Of a DNA stretch of 64,000 bases, positions 1 through 12,493 are shown piece by piece. Both the position numbers and the translations under genes were made by a program. Within the stretch, counting starts at the first letter, position 1. Every line of letters starts with the position of its first letter. Where the stretch lies: NCBI GenBank assembly GCA_905221615.1, contig CAJNDT010000002.1, positions 1,202,423-1,266,422 on the forward strand, written 5' to 3'. Origin of the DNA: Symbiodinium sp. CCMP2592 (lineage: Eukaryota > Sar > Dinophyceae > Suessiales > Symbiodiniaceae). The notes under the pieces are model-generated. The model was given only the letters and a program-made list of their open reading frames with translations. It had not been told where the DNA came from and made no database searches.

Positions 1-2409
1 TCCAGTCCTCATGATGTGGATCGGCGCCGTGCACACGGATCGCCAGTTGTTGAGATGAGTAAGAGTAGGCCATGGGGGAACGGTCACTTTGTCGGCTTCC
101 CTCCTGGAAATTCTCACCTCTGTGACTTCAGGATCCGCATCTCCGTCAGGGTCACGTGCATGCGAACCAGGATCCGATTCAGGTTTACCCCCTCCGCCCT
201 TCTTCTTGTCATCATCATCATCAGGCGGATCTGGAGGATCATACCCCGTGCCGGTTCCTTCATCATGCTCGTCCTCTCCGTTCTCGTCGCCAGCTTCATC
301 ACCGTCATCGTCTCCATGGTTTTCCTGAATCGTTTCAGCGAATAATCTCCACTCATCACGATCAGCTCTGAGACGTTGTTCGGCTTTCTGGGCCTTGAGT
401 ACTTCACTTCGCAGGTCAGCAATCTTCTCTTCGTACTGCTCCGCGATCTCTTTCTCGATCTGACGCCTCCTTGCCTCATGGATAGAATCGTCATAGGCGA
501 CAGGGGGACCAACGAGGTCGTTGCCCTTCGTAGATGCGGTAACACCGTCGATGCCAACAGGTCTTGAGGAGCTGGCCGATGCTGTGGACTTCGATCCCAA
601 CATCCCGCGATCCCCCAAGAGTTCGCGTAGCTGTCGATCACGCACGGCTGCCGCATCACTTTTCCCATGAAATCCGCTTGGTATGCCGAACAAAGTGGCT
701 GCACTAGGCGTGGAACGCGCAAGTGCTGGGCTGCTAATACCTGGCACGTAGTGCTCGGGCATTGCATCCGCCACGATTGGCATTGAACTGCGGCCAGTGA
801 AGAAGTTTCCACCGGTGAATGGAATTCCATCCATCACAAGGTTCTTGTCCTTGTCCGATTCCGAGAATGCGAACTTCTCTTTGGCGACTGGACTAACTTG
901 ACTTGGGGACCGTATTTCAGGGGATCGTACCTCATCTCCTACGGAAAATGCAGGCATTACTTCCTTTCCTACGTGCTCCCAGCCAGACTCAGTAGTCCTC
1001 GAAGACATGGGCATGCTCGAAGGTCGCGTCGCTCCTCCTTGATTGGAGTTTCGCGCTGCCTCCAATTCGCTGCGTGTCCTCGCTTGAAGATCTTCTTGTG
1101 CTTTGAGCGTTTTCCTGAGTTCACTCAGCTCGTCGTGCAAGGTAGGCAATGATCGCCTTGCATGATCTTCATTCTGATGAAGTCGATCCTCTGCTTCTTG
1201 CATCCTCTTCACAGCCATTTTGCGGTACTCTTCCTCTTCACCAAGACGTTCGCGAAGCCGAAATCGTTCTTGTTCAATGGCTGCGCTGTTTCCAGCTAGC
1301 CCTTGGATCTCGTTCACAGCCCGCAACTCCTGGTTCTTGACCAAGTGGAATCGTTCCTGCATTGCTTGTAAGGCTTGTTCCGAACTTGCTGTGTTTGACC
1401 GGAGGACCAAGTTCTCTCTGGCGTGTTCATGAAGTTCATGAGTCAGACGCTCATACTCACGTGCCATAAGCTCACCATCGCCTTGCGCTCTTGCCTCCAA
1501 CTGCACAAAGTTGGTGGCTGCCTCCGTGCGGAACACGTGTAGCTGTTGAGCTAACTCCTCGGCAACGGCATGTGCTTGACGTTGTTGAGCAGAGTTCTGT
1601 TCATCCATGCGAAACAAAGCTGTTTCATAGTCTCGCTTCATCTCCTGATTGACATTGTTGATGTGCCTCATGGCTAAGCATGCATGGTCACGTTGTCGTT
1701 CCAATTCTTCAATGCGAATTCCAGATCCTTCATCTTCTTGTTGCATCTCCTTGATCTTGTCCATCAGGGTCTGGACGATTCCTTCGTATTCTTGCACCTG
1801 ACTGCGATAGTACATCTGCTGTGCAAGGTTCGATGCTTCGAATTGTTGCGAAATCGTCAGTTCCTGGTAGGCATTCGGACCATCAGCTATTGCAGGCGTG
1901 GCCACGGATGACGCATCACCACGCGCAGGAATCGTATCCAGAGTCATGTCCAGATCGTCAGTATCGCGTGGTTGATTGGTAACCATCCGATTCCAAGTCA
2001 TGGACTTGTCACGCCCACGAGTAGCCGAAGTCCTCGATCGTGCTGAAGAGCTTCTCGAAGATGATGGTCTTGACTTCTTTTCCAAGGTCTTGACTCCTTT
2101 GTCCTTGGCCCTGGACGTAGTCCGAGGTGCCTGAAAACCAGACGCTTCGGCCCGTCGTTCTGAAGCCTTGCCCGTCCTCGAACCTGTGGATGTCGGACGC
2201 GAAGGCGTAGATGCTCTTGGTAGACTCTTTGCTTTCCCCTTGGGAACTGCCTTTGCAATGGCAAGCGCAGAAGATTGACCTTTGTCATCTTCCGTGGAGC
2301 TATCAACGGATTGCACCACTGTGTCATCAGCTGTTGACTCACCAACGGCTGGCGCTGCCACATCGGCACCGAAAGTCATTGTCGTATCTTGGCTTGATCC
2401 TGAGTTCAT
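1..2409 (-). CDS. Gag-like N-terminal part of a retrotransposon polyprotein, cut by the window edge
   Basis: The minus strand is open from the ATG at 2409-2407 to base 1 (803 codons) with no stop; an in-frame TGA lies just upstream at 2427-2425. Residues 1-150 are Ser/Lys/Arg-rich and disordered. About 170-480 is a long coiled coil rich in Glu, Gln and Arg. A second coiled stretch (about 620-680, EKEIAEQYEEKIADLRSEV) is followed by an Asp/Glu/Gly/Pro linker. Near the edge comes ISRREADKVTVPPWPTLTHL followed by NNW, which resembles the start of the gag domain in dinoflagellate Ty1/copia-like elements. That family match is from memory. Protease, integrase and RT would lie left of the window. 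A candidate LTR lies just upstream. A host coiled-coil protein is the alternative. Confidence 0.6.
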   Translation of the reverse strand, partial: MNSGSSQDTTMTFGADVAAPAVGESTADDTVVQSVDSSTEDDKGQSSALAIAKAVPKGKAKSLPRASTPSRPTSTGSRTGKASERRAEASGFQAPRTTSRAKDKGVKTLEKKSRPSSSRSSSARSRTSATRGRDKSMTWNRMVTNQPRDTDDLDMTLDTIPARGDASSVATPAIADGPNAYQELTISQQFEASNLAQQMYYRSQVQEYEGIVQTLMDKIKEMQQEDEGSGIRIEELERQRDHACLAMRHINNVNQEMKRDYETALFRMDEQNSAQQRQAHAVAEELAQQLHVFRTEAATNFVQLEARAQGDGELMAREYERLTHELHEHARENLVLRSNTASSEQALQAMQERFHLVKNQELRAVNEIQGLAGNSAAIEQERFRLRERLGEEEEYRKMAVKRMQEAEDRLHQNEDHARRSLPTLHDELSELRKTLKAQEDLQARTRSELEAARNSNQGGATRPSSMPMSSRTTESGWEHVGKEVMPAFSVGDEVRSPEIRSPSQVSPVAKEKFAFSESDKDKNLVMDGIPFTGGNFFTGRSSMPIVADAMPEHYVPGISSPALARSTPSAATLFGIPSGFHGKSDAAAVRDRQLRELLGDRGMLGSKSTASASSSRPVGIDGVTASTKGNDLVGPPVAYDDSIHEARRRQIEKEIAEQYEEKIADLRSEVLKAQKAEQRLRADRDEWRLFAETIQENHGDDDGDEAGDENGEDEHDEGTGTGYDPPDPPDDDDDKKKGGGGKPESDPGSHARDPDGDADPEVTEVRISRREADKVTVPPWPTLTHLNNWRSVCTAPIHIMRTG

Positions 2410-2477
2410 TGTGGTCGTAGTAGATCAAGTAGTCGTTGCTGTAGAAAGGCAGAGCCGCGTACGGCTGATAACCTGCG

Positions 2478-2884
2478 TGGGGGATTGATCTCGACTTGGT
2501 TGCTGCTCTCCCCACCAGAGCTGTAATGAATGTAGGTGTGGCTGGCTAGCACTCTCCACAGACTGGACCCTGTCTCTCCCTCTTACTTCCACACGTGCGA
2601 TCCTATGCAGGCAGAACCGGCGGCCGTTCCTTTTGCACTCACTGCCGGCGGCGGTTCGTCTGTGCAACGGGATAGCTCTGATTGCTCAGGATAGAAGACA
2701 CATATAGCACTTAGCTATGGGCATTGACTTGAGCCAAACGTTGCGTTGGCGGTCACATAGAAAGGTAAAGATGAGGGATGCGTAGCATGCCCCCTAGAGT
2801 CGAGGGACGCGTAGCGTGCCCCCTTCTCTTGCACTTTACACGGTCTTGCTCACAGCTCTTATAGTGACACCTTAGAACTTGACA
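2478..2884 (-). mobile_element. Candidate 5' LTR of the retrotransposon
   Basis: The stretch between the long ORF and gene Z starts TG and ends CA, and lies directly upstream of the polyprotein start. Just inside it, on the minus strand, is CGCAGGTTATCAGCC, a possible primer-binding site I could not match to a tRNA. The partner LTR is outside the window, so both ends are inferred. Confidence 0.3.
2773..2823. repeat. Two tandem 22-bp repeats in the candidate LTR
   Basis: GAGGGATGCGTAGCATGCCC (2773) and GAGGGACGCGTAGCGTGCCC (2802) differ at two of the 20 bases shown. Tandem boxes of this kind are common in LTR promoter regions; no function can be read from the sequence. Confidence 0.6.
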
Positions 2885-3004
2885 AGGCATCGCAGTCCGT
2901 TCGCAATTGATATATGTATATGTATAGGAGTAGATATGTAGATAAACTATAGCCTATGTTCTGTATTCTGTATTCTTTATTGCGTATTGTATGTTCGATC
3001 TCTA

Positions 3005-4395
3005 GGAAACGCCTTCGAAGCGGGGTTCGACATCTCTGGAGTTGGCAATACAGACCTCTTGGCAAAGCGCCTTGCTATGCACTGCTTTCAGGATTTAGGG
3101 CTGGGTGTTGTTGCCGGCAGTCGAAATAGGCGTGGATTCAAAAAGGGCCTTATATCCAGACTCCATGGCCCAAATCTTGGTAGCCTTTATTTACTTCCAG
3201 CCCCAAGCCCCCGAGAAATCAGTCGGCTCGGCGTGCGTGCCTGCATGTTCGACATGTAGGCTGAAGCTTGAAAAGATTTCCGGTATTCGTCCAGCCAGCG
3301 CTTTCTGCACAGGATGGGTACGGCGACTATGCTCTGGATTCTGGCAATTGTGGATTCGGCAGGCTTCGCAGACAACTACTTCGCCTGTAACATTGGCAGC
3401 GTAAGCTGGCTCTACCTATCCATTGCAACCAGTGTCGTGACGACGATCACCTTGCCAGTTTTAATTTGGCGCCTCCATCTCCGCGGGCATCACCACAGCG
3501 CTTTTGCTGCCGCAGGGCCGCAAGAAGACCTCAATTAATGTAGGGGCCTTAATTTTAAAATTAATTACCTTGCAATACTATATGGGAGGTTCCTTATTTT
3601 GCTAGTTATGGTAGAATGGGCCCCAAAACCCTGTTCTAATTATGAAGGCCCTTATATTATGCGACACGGGCTCCCCTGAGCATGCGAGGTTTCCTGTTCC
3701 AGCTGTGATCGCCTCCATAGCCATGAGTCGGACGCTTCAGCCAAGGTCAAGGTGTGGATGAATTCCGCATCGTTAGCTTTGGGCATCCCTCTTCTGGTTC
3801 AGATAGAAGAGCACCTCCTGAATGCAATGCTGCTCGGCTGGAACCTGTCATTTTGCACTTTTGGACTTTCGGCAACCACGATTTGGAGTTTAGGGTGGCT
3901 TGCCTTCCTTCAATATGCCAGAGGATACACCTTTCCCTGCGTTACATGTTTCCTGGTGCAATCTTGTGCATGTCTTTCGCAAAGGCATTTCATGGCAGAG
4001 GGCGAAGAAGTACATCATGCTTCGCATCAGCAAGAGCATTGGTGCCCGCCGTGGTATGGATGGTCTGGCACTTAGAGCTTGAGCCCATCAAGAGCAGGAA
4101 GGCTCCGTGAACTGCCATGATTTTTGGGGTCTGCTCAAGAATCAAAATCAACGCGCTATTTCACAGAATCGCCCATGCGCTGATATTCACGCTCACTGGC
4201 ATACTGTGTCACGCCCCGCATAGTCATTTCGGGCGACATCTACAGTCTACAAGCTGCCTCACCCATGAATATGAAGCTTTGCTTGCGGTTTTCTTTATCA
4301 GGTTCATGGTGGCATGCTTCAGACCCATCGTCTCGGTTCTGGCGGCCATCGCAGCTGTGCCTCTTTGCTTTCTATTCGCCATAAAGCGCGGGAGA
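3005..4395 (+). CDS. Gene Z: 3' part of a TIR-like membrane protein paralogue
   Basis: From about 3009, after a CTCTAG acceptor, the frame reads NAFEAGFDISGVGNTDLLAK, matching the tail of genes A ([19 protein letters not shown]) and B (AYEQGEDISGEGNSDLIVK). A second piece at 3314-3500 reads MLWILAIVDSAGFAD and then a hydrophobic helix (WLYLSIATSVVTTITLPVLI), matching gene B's LIWLLSTLDSAGFLD and gene A's C-terminal helix. Weaker hydrophobic stretches follow at about 3752-3930 and 4303-4390 (VSVLAAIAAVPLCFLFAI). The N-terminal and TIR-like exons are absent. The retrotransposon lies directly upstream, so Z may be a truncated copy. Confidence 0.4.
3541..3655 (+). mobile_element. Family-1 hairpin element
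   Basis: Starts TAGGGGCCTTAA and ends with GGGCCCCAAAACCCT...AATTATGAAGGCCCTTA, the family-1 pattern seen also at 7374, 11571, 14970, 55781 and 62554. It is inserted between two pieces of gene Z. Confidence 0.6.
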
Positions 4396-4420
4396 GAGAG
4401 GCAGAGAGAGAGCGAGAGAG

Positions 4421-4453
<33 letters not shown>
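4391..4453. repeat. GA microsatellite
   Basis: Nearly pure GA dinucleotides interrupted by GC in the first half. The Arg/Glu and Leu/Ser ORFs across it are artefacts. Confidence 0.9.
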
Positions 4454-4455
<2 letters not shown>

Positions 4456-5145
4456 CCCGGGTGTTGCCGAAGAGGAGGGAGAGTCACCTTGAGTTCTAGG
4501 ACAGCATGAACCTAACCCTGGCGGTTTGTGTTTGTGTTCGGGCGCTCCAGTACAGGTGCGAGGCAGGCCCAATCCGCATTGCACAGCTCAGCCGAAGGGG
4601 GGTTTGGAAATAGTTCGTGGTGTCTAGTATTAACCTGATCCTGATTCCGGGGTAGCTGACAGAGGGCGTGCGTTCGCCCGAATTCCCATGCTAGACACCC
4701 TGAAGCTGGAACTTTATGGCACCCTAGAAGTCTCTAAGGGGTGGCGCTCTTCAGCGTTACGGGCCGTATTCGCACCGTGCCGGGGCTGCAAAAAGCAGTC
4801 GGGGAGCACGGAGGAGCGAGTAAGCGCACGGACCCGTGCGGCCATGAGCTCAGATCAGATCTTAATTGTTTAGCAATTTAACACGAAGCCCACCTCGCCA
4901 ACCCAGGCTTCGAAAGGCTCATGTGGATGCTCATGCTGAGACCAAAGCTGCCAAGAGCTCTAAGGCTTTACCTGCACATGCTCTGAGACTACAGAGGCTT
5001 CTGATTCGGAGACCTCCGCTAACAGCGGGGCGGCGGTGGAAAGGCAAACGACACAGCAGATTTGATTTGCGAGCTGACCCTGGAGCGAGATGCTGGAACT
5101 CGGAATCACGAGCGAGTGTTGAGACCGGACCAGCTGAGACTGTTT

Positions 5146-5216
5146 CTTGCTGTTGTTGTTACCATTATTACTCTTATTATTGTTATTATTATTATGATTA
5201 TTATTATTATTGTTCT
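5146..5216. repeat. ATT-type trinucleotide tract
   Basis: Runs of TTA/ATT with scattered substitutions; gives Ile/Asn runs in translated frames that should not be read as protein. Confidence 0.8.
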
Positions 5217-5685
5217 CTGTTCTTGTAACTGGGAACGGAGAGTCTCTCCATTGCAGCTCCAGCTCTTGCTGGGTTGCCCCGCCAGCACCCTGACGGGGTG
5301 CCCTGTTTGTAAAGATTTCAGCGGGACCTTGCCGCAGTTTCCCCGGACCAGCTAATTTTATACAAGGTGGGAGTCTGGCACCACACCAGTGCAATTGAAA
5401 GTGTAGACCTGGTTGTGCTGGCCGGTCAAAATCAAATAACTAACTACATATTATATGGCGACCTGAAACTATAATCGAGCTTTTCAACCACTTCAGCTGG
5501 GCAGCTGCTGTCAAAGTACAACGGAAGCGTGGACGTCGTTGTTGATGTCACCGCCGGAATAGTACGTGCGTGATATGTACCTGGTGACCTGGCGGGTACA
5601 GGTAGGTGTTCGTGGTGGTAGCAGTAGGACAGGACGAGCCGCAGTAGCATTGACAGTAGTGATCGTGGTTGGTCGTCGTATGTCG

Positions 5686-6000
5686 CGGTCGTCGTCGTCG
5701 TCACCGTGGGCATCGCCGTCGGCCGTCGCCGTCGTAGTAGCAGTGCCCTTAGGATGCCGTCGTAGTACATAGCAGCATTAGCAGCAGCACCAGCAGCAGC
5801 AGGAGGGGGAGGGTAGTAGTAGTATCGACTTATTGTCGCTGTGGTCGTAATCGCAGTCGTCGTCTTTGTGGTGGGTGGTCGTCGCCGTCGTCGTGGTTGT
5901 GGTAGAGGTAATACTCAGTCGTCGTCCTCGTAGTTGTAGCAGTAGCAATAGTTGCAGTCGCAATCACAACCACAGTCGTAATTGGTCATAGTTGTGGTCA
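5686..6000. repeat. Degenerate GTC/GTA trinucleotide tract
   Basis: Most of this stretch is built of GTC, GTA, GCA and GTT triplets with no long pure run, as in old diverged microsatellites. Similar tracts occur at 16141-16460, 56185-56410 and 58310-58570. Confidence 0.6.
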
Positions 6001-6835
6001 GTAGCCGTCGTCGTAGTGGTTGACCGGTACCCTTATGTTTCGTGACGAAGGAGGTTTCAACGGGTAGATGACATCATCGGCCGCCTTCTCAAATGATCTT
6101 GGAGTGTCCTGGTCCCGCTTGGCGTCGCTCCTCGCCACAAAGTGTTGCGGGGACGAGGTCTTGAGAAGTTTCGACGACCCATGTACTCCCTAATGGCCAT
6201 GCCAGTCCAAAACAGGAAGCCTTGTCCAGCCTACAGTCGTTCGAACGTTTATCCAGTCATGCAACGCAAGGTTTTCATGCCTCCTGTTTGTCGAGTGGAC
6301 CGGCCGCTGCACAGTGTTTCTGCTGCGCCATGTATCGCGAGGCAATCCTTTCGCGCAAAGGCCTGGCCAATTCGACCCTGCGAAACACATCTGAGGGGCG
6401 AGCCCTTTGCTGATACATGTGTCAGCTTTATCCTTGCAAGTGACTCGAACATTCGCAGACCCTTAGACTTAGACCTTAGTTGAGCTTGGTACCTTGAGAC
6501 CAAGCTCCGTGCCCTGAGTTTTTAGCCTCCCGGAACCCAAACTCCGTTAAGACCGCGGAGGGTGCTAAGGCAATGATATGAATGGAACAGGCACACACAT
6601 GTCTCTACGGCGGTGCAGTTGCATGTGTGTTGCATATAACCCTACATATGAGGTTTGTTTCGCCTTTCCTTTAGTCCGGAGGACCCACATCACAAACCAT
6701 AAGCCTCTAAAAGCCAGAGCAATGAATTAGTTTGGTAATGTAATAGCTGTCTGTAACTATGCCAAATGCCCACACTGCCATCGTGCAATAACCCATGCAT
6801 TATGTACACAACTGGGTTTCCGCAAACTTCTTCAG

Positions 6836-7713
6836 CTCGCCATGGACCTGCACCTTCGCGTGCCACCAGAGCGCTGGGGACTGACCCGCTGCGAGTTCCA
6901 CACCTTCGTGCAGGAGGCGTGAACGTGAAACTCCGAATCAGCAGCTGCAGTGCGTAAGCCTGCACCGTTTTCGGAGGTCCGTACATTAGGAACGCTATTA
7001 TTTGGAGGTATTTTGGGTGAATATGGCGGTCTCATACCACCGGTCTGTTACTAAGTTACACAGCCTCACATATACAGACTGTCCGGCACAGGACCCGAGA
7101 GGTATCCCTGAGAACTCGAGCCTGAGACCTGTAACACCCCACTGTATGCCGGAACTGCTAAACCCAAACCCTGAAATCCGAAAGCCCTATACTCTACGGT
7201 CTTAGGTCCTTACATTGTTTATCACTCAGTGGCTTGCTGCTTTGTGTTTCCTTATCACATGTCAGCATCGCAATGTGGAAGTCGTGGAGACTGTCCCTGG
7301 ATCCGTGCCTGCCTAGTGCGAGTTTACGAAACGAACCGCTCAAACACAAAAAAAGCAAATTCAAACCCTAATGTAGGAGCCCTAGAAGGGCTTGGTGGTA
7401 TACTACCATGATAGGGAGCCCCCAAAACCCTGTTCTAATTATTGGGGCCCCTATATTTCGTAGGTTCGGCAGCTTTGGTCTCGTGGCGAGCTGCCTCCTC
7501 CTGGAGAGGACGTCCACGGGCGGCGCGGCGACTCGAGGTGGGTTGGGATTTTGATCCCTAAACCCTAAACCCTAAACCTTAAACCCTAAACCCTAAACCC
7601 TAAACCCATAAAAATGGAAACCGGATTAAGGCCAAATAGAGCTGGGGTTCCCTATACATTACTCTTAAGGAAGGAGGCTATCGGGTTTCCAGCTTTTGGG
7701 CTTCTACTGTATT

Positions 7714-7796
<83 letters not shown>

Positions 7797-10700
7797 GATG
7801 GAAGGCACGAGTCCTTTGTCTTTGCTGCTGGTTTTCGTGAAAGTCCAGTTGTCAAAGATCTACAGTGAAACCCAACAAATTTGAACATGGGTTGAGGAGG
7901 ATTGGTGCTAGGATTCCCTATACTCTATCTTAAGGGCATGAGGACATTGATGTTCGAACTTTCTGGCTTCTACTGTAGAGTTTACGGACGGGGCTTCATG
8001 GTTTAGGATTCAGCGTTTTAGGACTCAGGGTTCTAGGACTTGGGGAAATGTGCTTTGGATATGCCATCCTGCTACACACTGTGGCACTTTCAATGTATCA
8101 ACCCCAACCGCATCCAGGCAAAGGAACCCTGAGCCATTCAGGGGCTTGAGTGACACGCTAGTAGCAGCAGTTGCCTCAGCTTCGCGAACCGCCACGTCTT
8201 TTTGGGACTTCATCTCAAAGTAACAGTCTACGACATAAAGTGGATGTTGTCATGAATCCTGCAGTCTTCATGCCAGCCAGGCTTTGTGCGAAAGTTGGCT
8301 AGTTTTGCCGAGACTGTCTTGGCTGGGCTGTCAAAACCTCCAACACCCCGAAGCCCCAAATATCTATGATATCTATGAATCTATGACAGCTCACGCCCAA
8401 GCCATCCCTTACTCGCGATTGATTTCACAGGTATGGGCCGAACCTCTACCAGGTTAACGAGCATTATGTGAAGCCCATCACGAGTGCCGCCGGAGGCTGT
8501 CGGCCTGCACTCGTGTTGGATGGGTAGGCGACGGTTGCTTCTTGAGGGGTCTTTGGGAGTTTTGGTTTCTGTTGAGGTCCATGCGATGGCTGAAGGGCTA
8601 CTTGTTTCCATGGCTGGGCCGCTATAGAAGACGTTAAGCAGGCGCTGGGAAATCCTCAGCATCCGCAGGACAAACTAGAACAAGTTCCAGAAGCGGAGTG
8701 CCCGTCGTATCGACTCCACCAAAGAACCCCTTCTAACGCTCGATGCCCGACGCCGTTTACGCCCCGATCTAGACACTGAGCTTTGCATAACATGTAGGAG
8801 GTACGGGGAAAGCTGGTCCAAAGCTCCAAAGCGGCTGTCGGAAGTGAGCTGGGGTCCCAGGCATGAGTTACGCCCTCATGAAGCATCCGGATGGCCTTCG
8901 TTGCCAGGCCGGAAAGGGCGAGTCAGTTCCCAAAGCCGTAACCGCGAAAGTCGGAAGCCATGAATCCTTAACCCCTAAACGGCTGCAGAGCTTCCTTCGA
9001 TTGCATGCAAACCTGGTGAAAGACTGGGGTCCCTAGACTTATGCCCGGTTGAAGAAGGGTTCAGGGGACGCACCTCCTCTGGCTTCGAGAGAGTTGGTCG
9101 AACTTGAGGCCCTTTCCGAGGTTTCAATGTGAGATCTTGTCGAATTTCCTGAAGCACTAGTCCCACCTCCTTCCAGGACCCCCGTATATTGGGACATGCC
9201 AACTCAGAAGTCAAAAGCCGGAATGCGACTCATTGATTCTTCGTCGGCATGTCTGAAAATTAAGCAAATTCTGGTGATTAGAGACTCTGCTCAGCAAGAT
9301 GCCTGATGCAAAATCCCACGACCTGATGTGCATAGGCTTATAGGCGCAATCGCCGGGAAGGTCTTCATCTCCCATGCCTGGGCAGAGGGCATCTTCGAGC
9401 TTGATGACCTCGTGCCCTGTGGCATGACCTTTTGTGTCGGTTGTTACCTCGAACCTTGTGTATCCGTGTACCCCCATTGGAGTGACAAGCACCCCAACCC
9501 CGAAGCGTAATTGGACCCGAAACTCCAGCATACTGCATACGACACACGGGGCCTGACGCCTGCAAGTTTGAGAGTTTGGTAGCGGACGTCAAGACTCCAG
9601 GTAAGGATAAAAGAGCAGGGAAAGTTCTTTTTGCAGCGCTCCTGCAGGGCAACCTCATCTACTCAGGAACAACGTAGGCTTTCGTTTCAGTCCCACTGTC
9701 ATGCCCTTCAAGTAATACCCTTATGCTAGAGCTGGGAGGTACGCCGCGGCTGGCCGCGCCTTCAGTTCCTTCACAGCTTGCAGGCTGAGCTGCAATCAGA
9801 GATTCTCGAATATCTGCCAAGGAATGACGATGTTCTCGAAGCTCCCGCTATTACACTGAGTATCCAAGGTACTGCTGTTTGCTGGCGAACCCGCAGAATC
9901 TCGATCTTTCTGCTTTGCTCAACGTGCCGCCGATGGAGAGCCCCTTCGCCAAAGCCATGCAAGCTGCTTCCCATGTGCTTGTCATCCCGAACCACAGCGT
10001 CGGGATCTACACGCGCCACTTGGATAAGAATCATGTTGAAACCACCAGTGACGGCAGAGTTATGGAAGAGCAGCTGAAGTCTTCGAACAAGCAGCCATAG
10101 AGCATTCTCCTAGCGTTTGTGTCTTTGGTCCGGGTGTGTTGGCTCGTGAGGTAGATTCCCTCAACTTCTCCAGATGTTTTCCCTTTGTTGCTCCCGGTCT
10201 CCTTATCCTTATCTCTCTCTCTGTCTCTATCTCTCTCTTTCTCTCTCCCTCTTGTTCTTGTGTCTGGCTTCCATACTAGATGCATGCTGTCCGAGCACCG
10301 CTTGCAGCCTCTCAACCTTCCACTCGCAATCACCACTACCCCAGGTTTGTGGTGCGTCTACGAGGCATACCTGGGTGCGTGCTGGAAGAAGACTTGCATC
10401 ATGCCAGCTCGACCGCACACCTCCACTCAGTGCGGCACCATCAGACAAACTCTGATGGCTCCAATGGCAGCTGGAGTTCTGTCAGGCATGTTTTGGTGGT
10501 TTATATTGTCGCATACTGACGCCCGAGATGACAACTTCCTCTTGGTGGCCATAGTCATGCTTCTATGCGCCACTGGAACTGCAGTTTGCTTCGTGGTGTC
10601 CATCCTGCTGAAGTTTTGCAGGTGGTCGTGGCAGACCCATTTTAAGTTCGTGCGTATCGGGCACATGCTGCTGCTGTTCCTCTGCACCCTCTCATTCCTT

Positions 10701-12294
10701 CCCTGGTTAAGCTTCAATCGAGATGAGAGAATCTTGCCATCTGCTTTCGATTATTTCCAGCACTACTTCTTTCCCATCGTCCTGATCCTTTTCAACTTGC
10801 TCCGCATCGTGCAGCTGAACCAGCACGAGCTGGAGCTAAAGGCACCTTCCCCTGCCCTTTGTTTGAGCTCGACAAACAGAACGGTGCAACTCTCCGAGCC
10901 CCACATGCCTCGAACTCCCGACAGCCCTTGAGCCCTCAGGAGCTCTCCCGTCAAGCAAGCCACCTGGAATGTGATACTGTTGCCGACGCGACGTGCTCGG
11001 ACCCTGCTGAAACTGGGTGGAAACTAGTATCCCGGTCCCTAGCCGTAGCATTTAACCTTTGCGAGGATTCCGAGAACGGGGTGCTGTAGCGCGGCAGCTG
11101 TCGGTCAATCCCGGGCGTAGATGCAGGGCGAAGCCAAAACAGCAACGCCCGAGCATGCCCGAGCGTGTAACGATGGCACGCCAAGGACGAGCAGAGGATT
11201 CGCGCAGCCATCCTGGGATGCGAGGAGACGAGTTACTGCGGAATGTGGAGGGGGCTGTGTTCTAGACCTGTGGGCGGCCGGATTCTGTCCTTCTAAGTCC
11301 TGCTACCCAATGTGAAGCGTTTTCTTGAATTAGCCGTTGGGATGCTGGGAGAAGGCTCGGAGAGCCAAAAGTCGTGTGTTGGGTTGTCTGGAGCTTCTTG
11401 TGGCTGCCCGGTTTTTCAAGTCATCGATGCTTTGACATGAGGAGGAGATAGATGTGACGATACGAGTCCTCATGCGAGCCGGAGCTTACAACGATTGGCT
11501 CCGATGGGCATACGAAGCTGGCGTGGACATTCGAGGCGCCTGGGAAGGGTTTATCGGACACAGCTACCTATAGGGGCCTAAACAATTACCAATACTATTT
11601 TTGGGGGGCTCCTCCTTACAATTATAGTATAGAGGGAACCAAAACCCTATTCTAATGATTTAAGTTCCCTAGATTTGACTTTGCGATCCCGAGGCCGAGT
11701 GCTAGAGTATGAACCTGACTCAGTCAGGAGTGCAACGGCAGTTGCATAACGCGCTCTGAACTTGTTACTAAAGCGTTCCTCGAATGCGTCCAGCCCGAGG
11801 GCTGCACCCGGAAATTCGGGAAATGTATACAATCTTGTATCGAAGTTGAAGCCGCTCTGCTTCGTCTCTCAAAACTGTAAATTCTATACACACCCTACAA
11901 GCTCCAAGCCGGGCACCAACACCCGACAACCCTAACGCCATCAAGCCCCGGACTCTTCAAAACAAGAACATGCAAGGATCATTTCGGAGGTTTCAGTTCG
12001 CTTGCGAAAAACCGACCGAGAGGGTTCAGGGTTGTGAAGGGCTTCTAGGGTCCAACTGCCGGGCGAAGTAGCAAGCCTGTTGCAAAAAGGGTAAAACCCT
12101 CAACGCTGGAATTCTCAAGGCTAGCCGGGCTGACGGAAGGGAGCCCAGGCAAAAAAGAAGCTGCCTTACCACCCGGAGGTTTCGGAACCTCCGACCTCAT
12201 TGTAAAGACGGGCCTCGCCTTCACACTTTGGGCCCTGGCGGCGCTGCAACTGGGTCGGAGATGCTCATTATGTGCTTGTAGATGTGCATGTGTG

Positions 12295-12326
<32 letters not shown>

Positions 12327-12364
12327 GATATGTATACATGAGAGACACAGAGACAAACAGATCA

Positions 12365-12396
<32 letters not shown>

Positions 12397-12401
12397 GTAT
12401 A

Positions 12402-12441
<40 letters not shown>

Positions 12442-12461
12442 TTATATTTATATATATATAT

Positions 12462-12493
<32 letters not shown>

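Larger units (their letters stand above)
4500..6830. other. No gene recognised; trinucleotide tracts
   Basis: No exon with support from a paralogue or family was found. It holds an ATT/TTA tract (5146-5216) and a long imperfect GTC/GTA tract (5686-6000). The ORF at 6142-6483 has no recognisable motif and was not called. Confidence 0.5.

Noticed and set aside
114..830. 238-aa minus ORF at the left edge
   Set aside because: Shadow frame of the much longer open polyprotein frame on the same strand.
4620..4720. TGTCTAG / CTAGACA pair as a hairpin element
   Set aside because: Only 7 bp match and the inner sequence is not complementary.
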